Source: Serripes groenlandicus
Lineage: Eukaryota > Mollusca > Bivalvia > Cardiida > Cardiidae
NCBI GenBank assembly: GCA_031761405.1
Contig: JASEVX010000007.1
Coordinates: forward strand, 25,880,859 to 25,944,858
Direction of reading: 5' to 3'
Length of the DNA: 64,000 nt
In this document: piece by piece, positions 21,661 through 33,600 of the stretch
How positions within the stretch are numbered: the first letter of the stretch is position 1
How the letters are laid out: the number at the start of each line of letters is the position of its first letter
Notes under the pieces: model-generated
What the model saw: only the letters and a program-made list of their open reading frames with translations
What the model was told of the DNA's origin: nothing
Database searches by the model: none
Position numbers and translations under genes: made by a program

Positions 21661-24600
21661 CTGAATGAAACAAGAGTGCAAAACGGTCAGAATATTGGAA
21701 ATCATGAGGGCACGACTACAGAGAGTCCATCTTGCGGGATTATGACCAAGTTTTGAAAAGACTGGATAAGGATTTCTAATGCAAGGCCATAAAACTAAAT
21801 TGACTATGATGAACTAATTAACCCGTTCACACATACAAAGAATCTGTAGCAGATCTCATTGAAAACATCTTGGCAAAAATATGTAAAAAATCTCTTAAAT
21901 TGAAAGTATAATCTTGAAATGAGTTGAAAATGTTATGGCAAATGGAGATTTTTTTTCACTAGGCCCTCCTAATAAGCTTAAAATGAGCAAGTGGGAAACT
22001 TTCCCACATACAACAAATCTGCAGCAGACGACATTGAAAACATCTAGGCAAAAACGCAGAAAATATATAGAGGTAGTTATAAAAACTGGGAAAAGTTGAA
22101 AACATCGTGTCAAGGGGAAAAACCGCTCAAAAGAAGCAACTTCTAATGTAACGATGTTTTAAAAAATCGTTTGCTGCAGAGGTGTTGGAAAGCATATATA
22201 TGTGGAAAAGGGTAAAAGGTAAAAGTTGCCTATGGAGTGTCAGTGGTGATCTTGCAGGTAGTGGAGCTTGGTTGTGATTATTATGACCATACACATACAC
22301 CATGTTTGGTGAAGATTGCTCAAGTTAACCCTTTTCACCTGCAGACACAATTTGAAAGCATTTGCAACTTTTAAAAACATTGTGACAATAGGGGAATTTC
22401 TCATTCTGCCATAATATTTTCAACCTCTATTCAATACTTTCTACTTTCATTTGTAGTGATTTGCAATATCTTAGCCTGGAAGGGGTAAATATTTAATTGA
22501 ATTACTTGAACAATAGATTATAGAGCATGCATTTATCACACATATCCAAAACTTTATGAACCAGTCACAAAACTTCACAAATCTTCTGGCCCATGAAAAT
22601 AGACTACAGAGCATACATATAAATCACCATTGAATCAGGAAAAGAGTTGTCCCTATTACCTGATACACACATTTTAAATAATTTCAAATTGAAAATATTA
22701 AATAAATAGAATGGGAAATATGTCCAATGAAAAGTCAAACTTTGAAACATAGTAAATATAGTTGACAAAGTTTATCTGTCTAATAGATTTACACTTAACC
22801 CTTTCCCACATACAAGCGCTTTTTGATGCATCCGCAGCTGAAAACTTTTGAAAATATTGTGGCATTTGCCACTAGGTTATCAACTATATTAAAACCTTTA
22901 ACTATTCTTTGGAGAATTTTCAAATTTCTGCCATGACACTTTCAAAGTGGTCTGCTGCAGATTGACATGGTTAATTTTTTATGGATCAGTCCAACACATC
23001 TTTTTGGAAAACCAGACGAGTATGGCAGGATGGAAACAACCACAAATCGTGTCAAATATTTGACTTTGGAAACATCTAAACAAAAATATAGGATATCTCA
23101 GTTGAATACAGGTACTCACCACTCCATTCCCGTAACAAGGATTTCTGTAACCTCCAGGACAGGGGAGACAATCAACACCATAGAATCCCTTACAGCAGTA
23201 TGGTCTCTGAAAGATATGTATATACGCTGTGTCGGGCAAGGCAATAACGTGTCTTGTTTGTATACAAGCTACATAAGGCAATAAGGTTTCTTGGTTGTTT
23301 ACAATCTGCATCAGGCAATAAGGTGTCTTGTTTCTATACAAACTGCATCAGGCAATAAGGGGTCTTGTTTGTATACAAGTTGCACGAGACAATAAGGTGT
23401 CTTGTTTGTTTAAAGCTCCATGAGACAATAAGGCGTCTTGTTTATATATACACTGCATGAGGCAATAAGGCATCTTGTTTGTATACAAGTTGCATCGGGC
23501 AATAAGGCATCTTGTTTGTGTACAAGTTGCATCGGGCAATAAGGTGTCTTGTTTGTATACAAGTTGCATCAGGCAATAAGGTGTCTTGTTTGTATACAAG
23601 TTGCATCAGGCAATAAGGCATCTTGTCTGTATACAAGTTGCATCGAGCAATAAGGCATCTTGTTTGTATACAAGTTGCATCGGGCAATAAGGTGTCTTGT
23701 TTGTATACAAGTTGCATCAGGCAATAAGGTGTCTTGTTTGTATACAAGTTGCATCAGGCAATAAGGTGTCTTGTTTGTATACAAGTTGCATCAGGCAATA
23801 AGGTGTCTTGTTTGTATACAAGTTGCATCCGGCAATAATATTTCTTGTTTCTATATAAGCTGCATCAGGCAATAAGCGTCATGAAGATGTTTTTCTTTTC
23901 TCAGCAAATTTCAAATATCTGACATTATAAATTGGCAAAGTTCAATGTGAGATAACACTTAACACCTTTACAACATACAAAAACTTTGAAAACAATAAGG
24001 CAAATATTTGGAATATATCTATAAATTGAAGAATAATTATTGGATAGTGATTAAAATATTGTGGCAAATGGAGAAATTGTATATTTATGGGTATTTTCTG
24101 CATTTGTCACAATGTTTTACAAATGTTGTCTGCTGCAGTGGCATCAAAATGTGTCTGCAAGAGGGAAAGGGCTAAATGCCTAAATTAATTTAATCCCAAA
24201 CAATGTCTTTCAAGTTCATTAAAATGTCTTGAAAAATTAAAGATGAGTTCATATTATAAAGACCATGTGTTAAATTAAGTCTTACCCTTTCCCACTTAAA
24301 GATATACTTTGACGCCTCTGCAGCAGACAACTTTTGAAAACATTGTGGCAAAAAAAGAAATTGCTCATCATTTCCCATTTTGCAATTCCCATGTTTTTAA
24401 CTCTATATAATTATAATTTCATTGATAGAGGGTTTTCTTTTATTTGCATAGATGACTTAAAGTCGTCTTCTGCAGGTTTGTTTTATCTGGAAAAGGGCTA
24501 AAATACAACAAACCAACAGAGTTAATCCAGTATTCCTCCAACAAACTTTCTTTACAGGTGTATAAATGGACTATTTATATTTTGGTCACAGACACTCCAT

Positions 24601-27600
24601 ATTTTTAAAAGTACAATAATACATAAATGATCAAACTTACTGTGAATGTGCGATTACACATTGGTGCACAACCACCTAACTTTTTAAACTGGCCAGATTC
24701 CTCGTTTCTAGCATAATATTCACAGGATACAGTCTCATTCTATAGTTCAAAGAAAGAATACAATTAAGGTTTTCTTTACCGTTTAATTATTAAACTTATT
24801 TCAGTGTATATACATACAAGAGAAAGTTGATGCAAGGCATCAATGTAGCCGGAAAAGACTGCATTGATTTATTTTTTTACACACATGTTTTCTTGACTTT
24901 CATTAGTCTAAACAAACACATAATGTTTTCATAAGGACTAATTCCAGGATTTTTGAAATTCCACATAGATCTACAAATTTCAGGATTTCTTTTGGTCAGG
25001 ATTTTGGATGTTTTGTATAAATTTGTCAATAAAACCACAACAAATTAATACATTTTGGGATTTAAATCTACATGCAATAAAAAGCTATTAAACCCTTTCC
25101 ATGTCTGAAGCAACAACGAAAACCTTTAAACGCTTAAAACATTGAGAAAACGGTTAAATTGCTGAAGATATGAACTTCCTCCTTTTTAATAATAATTATA
25201 ATAAATATTTCACAGATCTATGTTAAAAATTATCATCATTATGTTTAAAACGTAGACCACACTTGAAACAACATATCGGCTAAATTGTTTCTCTAAATCA
25301 TTGATGCATACAATATATGTTTGGTGCAAGAGAAATGCCAGTTGCGAGTCCCATTACTACTTAATAGGTGGCAAGTATGAAATTAATTGGGTGCGAAAGA
25401 GCAGATTTTCTTTATTTCTAAATCTATTGTTTATCAGAGTTTGTTCTTCTCTTAATTTGTTTCAAGCCAAATAAACATTTAATATCACATATATTTAATC
25501 ATTTATGTGTGTAATATTAGCTATCTATGATAGACTATCTGTAATAAGGTGTTTGAGCATTCTTTCGAAATGTTGACCCTCGTTTCAAGATATCAGACAT
25601 TGAAGAAAGCGAATACAAGCTTTAGTGCATGTTTTATTCCACTGCATTCGAGAGAAAAAAGCATTTCTATAGTATCTTTCTTTCTCCTACATTCGACCCA
25701 TGCACTCGTTTCGTGACGTTTAAGATATCAATTTGTCGTGCAACATTTTTTGTCTGCATAAACAAGTCACTTTTCTAAGTTGACATTTTACTTCCGGTTA
25801 CTTCGCTTTGTTTACGTTTTGGCAATATGAAACTAGGTCACGAACTGAGGAAAAGGCGTTTCGACGTTCACGACCGATAAACAGGCTTATATTTGAGACA
25901 TATTTTCACAAAATATTTCTTATTTTTGTTTCTGTTACCAGTTTATGTTGATACTGATCTATTAAAAGGTGAATTTAACGTGATTTTTATATGTATAGTC
26001 TCTGCAAGCAGGTGCGCGTATCTAAACAAATTTGACTGTGCGACGTAAAGGTTTGTAGTTATCGCCTTTTGATTACATAGTTTATGAAAATAAAGTATCC
26101 CAGTCTAGCTAATAGGGACTGTTTTGTCTTCGTAAATAAAACACAAAAACGTAAATGCCAGTCAAAATAAAGAAACTGCACATACTTAAAACATCGGAAT
26201 ATTTATTCATTTATTCATTTCTTCTTTTGACACAATATTTTCCACTTTTAGTCATAAGTTATCCATTCAATAGCGATTTTCCATTTTTTGACAAAAATAT
26301 GTTCAAAGTTGTCTGCTGTAGAATTGTCGTATGAGGGAAAGAGTTAACCTCCCTAGGCTGTACATGTTCCACAGTCACTGTGGAACATCACTGGATATTT
26401 GCGGAAATCTGTGGACATTCCATGGAAAACTGCGGAATATCCAGAGGTTATTCAAGTGGATTTCCAGTGTGTTCCAGAATAGACTGGAAAATCAGTCCGA
26501 ATACTCCAGATATTCCAGTGTCCCAGTTTCCAAGGACATACCATGGATTTTTAAGAAGTATGTCCATGGAAAAGTCCAGAGGTGTTTCCATGGAATCTTC
26601 ATGGAATGTCAAGATGTATGGGATCATTGTTCAGAACCTTTTCAAAAAAAAATCCAGTGTGTTCCAGAATAGACGGAGGAAAATCAGTCTGAATACTACA
26701 GATTCCCAGATTCCATGGACATTCCATGGAATTTCCAGGGATATTCCATGGACACTCCGGAATATGTACAGCCAGGTCCAGAGGTCTCATTTTTTCACAG
26801 ACTGTCTACAATTTAATTATTTCATAGGAGGGTTACAACCAGATGATGATTTGTACCAATTAACTTCAAAATCTGACTGCTAGTTACTGCTAGAAGATTA
26901 GATGATCATTTGGTTTAAGAGGAGAAAATGTGGGATGAACCTTATAGTCATTCTTCTTTACTTACAGTTTTAACATCCGGAGAAGAACATCTTGGCTCTT
27001 CCCTACAATCTCCACATGAACCCTGAAAATGACAACAGTGTAAACAAATATATATCTGTCATCTATCTGTAATCAATACAAAGTCAATACGTGACAGAAT
27101 CAATGGACAAAGGACAGTCAAGAGATCCCAAAGTATCGTCTTGTCAAAGCAATTGTATGAGGCTAAAGCAATCAGTGAAAAACCCTGAAATTAACAACAC
27201 CGTTCAAAAATATACTTGTGTCATCTGCAAGTATTCAATTAATTTAACCCTTTCCCTCATATGGCAATTCTGCAGCAGACGACTTTGAACATATATTGTC
27301 AAAAAATAGAAAATCTCCATAATTGAATGGATAACCTATGACAAAAAGTGGAAAACATTGTGGCAAATGGAGAAATTGCACATTTTATTCAATTTTTTCT
27401 TTTGTCACTATGATTTCAAAAAGCCGTCTGCTGCAGAGGCGTCAGAAAGCGTCTATATGAGGGAAAGGGTTAACTTGGCCTAGATATCACCAAGACAAAC
27501 TTTATAACAAAGTTTCAACATGCTCAAGCCAAAAATGTGGCTTCCAGAGTGTTAACAAGATTTTCCTTAAATTTGACCTAGTGACCTAGTTTTTAACCGG

Positions 27601-30600
27601 ACATGACCCAGTTTCGAACTTGGCCTAGATATCACTATGACAATAATTCTGACAAAGTTTCAACATGCTCAAGCCAAAAATGTGGCTTCCAGAGTGTTAA
27701 CAATATTTTCCTTAAATTTGACCTAGTGACCTAGTTTTTGACCGGACATAACCCAGTTTAGAACTTGGCCTAGATATCAGTAAGACAATAATTCTGACAA
27801 AGTTTCAACATGTTCAAGCCAAAAAATGTGGCTTCCAGAGTGTTAACAATATTTTCCTTAAATTTGACCTAGTGACATAGTTTTTGACCGGACATAACCC
27901 AGTTTGAAACATGGCCTAGATATCAGTAAGACAATAATTCTGACAAAGTTTCAACATGCTCAAGCCAAAAATGTGGCTTTCAGAGTGTTAACAAGATTTT
28001 CCTTAAATTTGACCTAGTGACCTAGTTTTTGACCCCATATAACCCAGTTTCAAACTTGGCCTAGAGTTGATGAAGATATATGTTCTGATAAACTTTCATA
28101 AAGATTGGATGCAAAATGTTGCCTCTAGAGTAGTAACAAGCAAATGTTGATGACGGACGAGGAACGACGGACAAATGGCGATCACAATAACTCACCGTGA
28201 GCACTACGTGCTCTGGTGAGCTAAAAATCCTAGGTTCATGAACAGGCCTTCTAGTAACTATGAAGTATTTTCTTTAACCCTTTCCCACATACAACAAAAA
28301 TCTGCAGCAAACAACGACAAAACCTGAAAAATCTCCATAAAAGATAGCTTAATTTTTTAACAAAGTTTAAATCATTGTGGTCAAAGGAGAAATTCACAAG
28401 CAATTTCACCTTTGGCCACAATTTTTTTTCAGAAGTCGTCTGCTGCTATGGCGTTAAAGTGTGTTTGCAGGAGGGAAGGGGTTAATGTAACCCCTAAACG
28501 TTGTTACCATAACAGCACCATAGGTGACTCTATCGCAGTTATTTGGTAAAGTAGAAATTCCGTCAGGCACCATCACTGCATCAATCTTCATCAACAAACC
28601 ATTCTCCACAACAATGTCAGCATTTGTAATGTGCACAGCATCATTGAAGGTAAATCGACCCTGCAAGAGATATAGAATTGTGATCAGCATATTATACACC
28701 CTGTTTGTCCCTAAGCCAATTGGCAATTAAAGATTTTTCTAATAAAATCTGGCATAATCATGAGCAATTTTAACCCCATTTAACATTTTGTCACAATGTT
28801 TTCAACTCTTTTGAACTCTCTTATTATTTCATTTCGATTTACATAGATTTTCCTTATTTTTGAACATCTATGTTCAATTTTTAGTGGGAAAAAAGGAGAT
28901 AGGGTAATTTAACCATTTTATGAAATACTTAAGGAACCCAATGAGCCTTACAAATGTTGACTGTTAAAAAGAATTAATGTTTGTGTAATAAGTAATATGT
29001 TTGTATACAAGTTTCTTTGTATATAATATGTTTATAAAATTTGTTTGTATATAATATGGTATATGTTATACGTTTATCTATATATATATTTTTTGCCATA
29101 TTTATATAATATGTAAACGGCCAAAGGCAAAATACTCTGTCAATATATTGTTTATAATGCATTAGATTTGAATTTAAGTAAATATCTGCTGCATATTTGT
29201 CGTAATTTAAATTAGTCATCGAAAATGTGCATTATTATTGCCAGAGTCTATTTTTGGAAATAACAGTTTGACTGGATTAAATCAAAATATTAATAAAAGA
29301 TGTGCACCAACTTACATTATCATCGCCTACAGAAATCATGTAACCTGAAGCAGATCTTAGCCTCTTGACATTGAAGAAGTCAACAACCTCATACTGAAAA
29401 ACAACAACATAAATTTGATCCATGTTCTTTTAACCCTTTCCCACATACAACAAATCTGCAGCAGACAACTTTGAAATCATCTGGTTATAAATATGGTACA
29501 CCTCTATAAATGAAAATGTATTCATTGAACAGAGTTGAAAACATTGTGACAAAAGAGAAATTACTCATTAAGAGCAATTTCTTTTTTTGTCACAATGATT
29601 TCAAAAGTCGTATGCTGCAGAGGCTTCATAAAGCGTCTGTATGTGGGAAAAGGGTTAAACCAAACAAAGGGCATTCGCTACAAGTGTAGATTCAGACCAA
29701 TCTGTGTATCCATGCAGTTTAATCTGGTCCTTCACAGTTTGCCAATGTATCAAAAATCTTGATGTATCACAGAAGGTTTCAATAAACTTGATGTCAAACA
29801 TTGTCCATTTTGAATCAGATTGCTAGGATGGGAAACCCGATATTTTATCAACATTTGTCATAAATGTTCATCCGCTGGGTTTTCATGAAGCGCTGTCCAA
29901 TTACTGAATTGTGACATATATCAGTATGTCAGTTAACAGACATGATATAATATTGCTTAATAATGGCATGAAACATGCATTAACTAACCCTTCCCCACCT
30001 ACAGAACCATTTTTATGCAACTGTAGCAGACGACTTTTGAAAATATTGAGGCAAAAGGAGAAATTACTCATATTGATCAATTTCTCTTTTAGCCACAATC
30101 TTTCCAACTTTATTCAATGATAATACTTTCACTGGCATATGTTTTTAACATTTTTTTTCCAAGTTGCTTTCAAATTCATCTGCTGTAGAGTTGTTGTATG
30201 CTGGAAAAGGTTAATTAACAGGCTACTTTAAGAATATTCCTAAGAAAACATAGAAAATCTAAATCTAATGTAGATATATCATACGAGGTGAACAGTTCTA
30301 ACATATATGGTATAAACTTTGCTCCCTCTGTGTAATCAACCATTTTCATTGGTGGCTTCCCTACAGAAAATCAAACTGGGATCCCACCGGGATCCCAGTG
30401 GGATCCCAGTGGGATGATCATATCCCAGTGGGATGTCATCATTTCAGTGGGATAGAAATTAATCCCAGTGGGATACTGGTGACCGGGATCCCAGTGACTG
30501 GGATCCCGGTGAAAATGACATATCAATCCCACTGAGATTGAGTAGATTTCCCAGTGGGATCCCATTAAATTTTCACTAGAAAATTGACATTGCATGCATG

Positions 30601-33600
30601 GGACTTCAATTATACTTCTAAGACTTATACTTTGTCTACTTTGATAAAACAGTAATTAATGAACTTAAATTATTTGTTGTTTTTGATTTATTGAAAGAAA
30701 AAAAAAAAAAAAAAAATTATTGAAAGAAAAAAAAAAAATGTTTCAATTGTCTGCAATTTTAATATGGACATTTAGGTATTCAAATTAGATCACATGAAAT
30801 CAGGAATCATAATCTGCACTTAATTTGAAGAAAAAAATCACACTAAAAAAAAATGCTTGCCTCAATCCTTTTTTTAAACAAATCTTCAGCAGACGATCTT
30901 TATAACTTATAGGCAAATTGTTGATTAACTCTTCAAACATAAGTTGAACAGTATATGTATTGTCCCTGGGTGGAATGAATAATAGAGTTGAAAAAATCAT
31001 AGTTAAAGTAGCAATTTCTCCTTTTGTCACAATGTTATTGAAATGTGTTTGCTGCAGATGCATAGAAATGCGTCTATAAATAGGTAAGGGTCAACTTATT
31101 TACCCAGGAAAAAACTCTGCAGCTCTGACCTACTTCTTTCCTCCACAAATGAGCCACGTCATACACAAATGACAAAAATGACATTTTGGGTCTCTGCAAC
31201 CAGTATAGTCTGGTCAGGATCTTTCGTTTTCGCCATTCATATTGTCACAAAAAACATCTTTAACTCCACAGGGAATAACAATGACTCAGTGAAAAGCTGA
31301 CATAGAAGTATGAAATGTGATCGTAGCTCATTGATAAATAATGTGGGTTTTCATATGACGTGGCTCAATATCCGGGGAAATTAAAACAAAGGGCTGTGAA
31401 TATGTTAGGTCACGTGATTTAGACAGCCACACTTGCAAAAGTAAAATGGATTTTTCAAAGCATTTATATTCGGGTCAGTTCAAATTAGTTAATGTATGAC
31501 ATGTCATCAACTGGATTTCCAAATTGCTTAAATACATGTTTATCTTCACCTCTGCGCACATTTGTCCAGATTTTTTTATAAATTCTTTGGGTTGAAAAAA
31601 ACACAAAACACTGATCATTGGAAAACAGCACCCACCTAAACATTGTTGCTGGGTTTCTAATAAGCCATTCTGGGATTTGACGCAGGAGATACTTTCAGCT
31701 AACAAACTTTTAATTTTAAAATATTGTGAGAAAGGAAGACACTTTTTGTCTGCTTTAGATACATCAAAAATGCGTCTACCAATTTATTGCATCCCATCGA
31801 CCGTCTTTATTTTTTTAACATGAATTATTTATGTTTAAAATATGGTACGTCATTGGCGCGTGGCATGACGTCATAAATAAAAGATCGAGCGTCTGTTCAA
31901 ACCATGATTGCGGCCATTTTCAACAAAGATGCTGATTCACGGATTGTATATGCAATTTATCGCCGATGTTTGCATTTATTTTTGTTTGGTTGAGGGATAA
32001 AGTGTTCTAGAATGTTCGTAAGTAAATACTTTACCTTTATCTTGCATTATTTCATTTTTATTGCAATCAAAAAGCTGTGACGAAGATCTCAAAATTCCCC
32101 CTCTGTCCCAAAAGATTAATATTACAGAAATATTTTAAAACATTTATTTGATCATCAGTGTTTTTTCTCGCTGTTTTGTGACCAGGGCCCTTTCCATTGT
32201 GAAAATAGTGACATGTTAAATGTGATAAAAGGCAAATTTTGTGAAATTTAGACCTACTTTTGTGAAAATAAAGAGAATTAAGTCTTTTTATTGTGAATGT
32301 CGGCCCAAATTTGGGTTAAATAAACCACAAAACACTGATCATATAATTGGAATATGTTAACCTGCGTACAGCACCCACCTAAACATTGTTGCTGGGCTTC
32401 TAATAAGCCATTCTGGGATTTGATGCAGGAGAAAATTATTTTTTTATTAGTCCCTTACCGTTCAGTGACCGGTTTGGGGACTATAGGTTTGGTCGATTCT
32501 GTCCGTCAGTCCCACCTAACCTTGTCCGGCCCGCATCTTAACTATCCATCATAGGATTTCAAAGAAACTTGGCACACCCGTTAACCATGCTGAGGTGGTC
32601 TGGCGTGCACAAGACCCAGGCCTGTACCTCAAATGTGAAGGTCACACTTAGAGGTCAAAGGTCAAAATGAGTACAGTTCGATAGGACTACCTTGTTCGGC
32701 TCATATCTAAACCATGCATCATAGGATTTCTAAGTTACTGGGCACACATGTTCACCATGATGAGGTGGCACCCAAGACACAGGCCTGTACCACAAAGGTC
32801 AAGGTCACACTTAGAGGTAGGGGACTTTTGTATTGATTGCAATATGACATTAACTTTTGTTTGATTGATTGGGGTTTAACGCCGTTTTCAACATAGTTTC
32901 TAAGCAACTGGTTGCTTTTCCACATAGATTGTTAAACAGCCCATTGGTGAAAGACGAATTATGCAGGTCACAATGACTTGTCAATCGTCGGAAAGAATGT
33001 TGGCCAAGCTTGGATTCAAACTCACAACCCTTGGATTGACAGCCCGCGTCGCTGGGGCTTGGATTTGATTTGTCTGAACCATAAATTTTTACTGGAGCAG
33101 AATGCACAAATTCAAGACACATTTACAAATTATATTTGCCTAAACCAGCTGTTCAAATTAATTTGAATTAATACTTGAATGCATACTTTTCAGAGGAAGC
33201 GGGCAGAATTTGGAAAACATTCTAGCTTGGGAAAACTGACGAAAGTTTCAAGGACACTACCATAGTAACCTGCTCCCGGTGTTCCAGATAAACTATTGAC
33301 AATAAAGGTGAATATTTTATATTTATATACCTGACTTGAGGATTAAGTCCTCAAATGTTAATTTTCATACAGACCCTGTCAAATTAATGAAAAATAAAAC
33401 CTATTATTTGAAAGAGTGCAATATTCAACCATGAATATTTAGAAAAGTATTAAGAGATAAGTAATATAATTACTTAGATATTTACCTTATAAATATGAAT
33501 GTTTATGAAATTTGAAGTGTTTTTTTGTTGGAGTCTTTAGAATATTCTCAAAAATGGTTGCTGAATTCGAGGCCTGAGTCTTTTCAATAATGTTTTGTTA

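Noticed and set aside
23348..23784. Minus-strand proteins repeating [12 protein letters not shown]
   Set aside because: Direct translation of the 37-bp satellite; no splice context, start or homology.
26331..26883. 113- and 167-codon plus-strand open frames
   Set aside because: They lie across the CCATGG mosaic element; composition follows the repeat words, not codon use.
31904..31990. Short [23 protein letters not shown] from the CRE/YY1-like promoter
   Set aside because: 29 codons, no recognised homology, and its frame ends before the strong donor; cannot be linked to the 34692 exon in phase.
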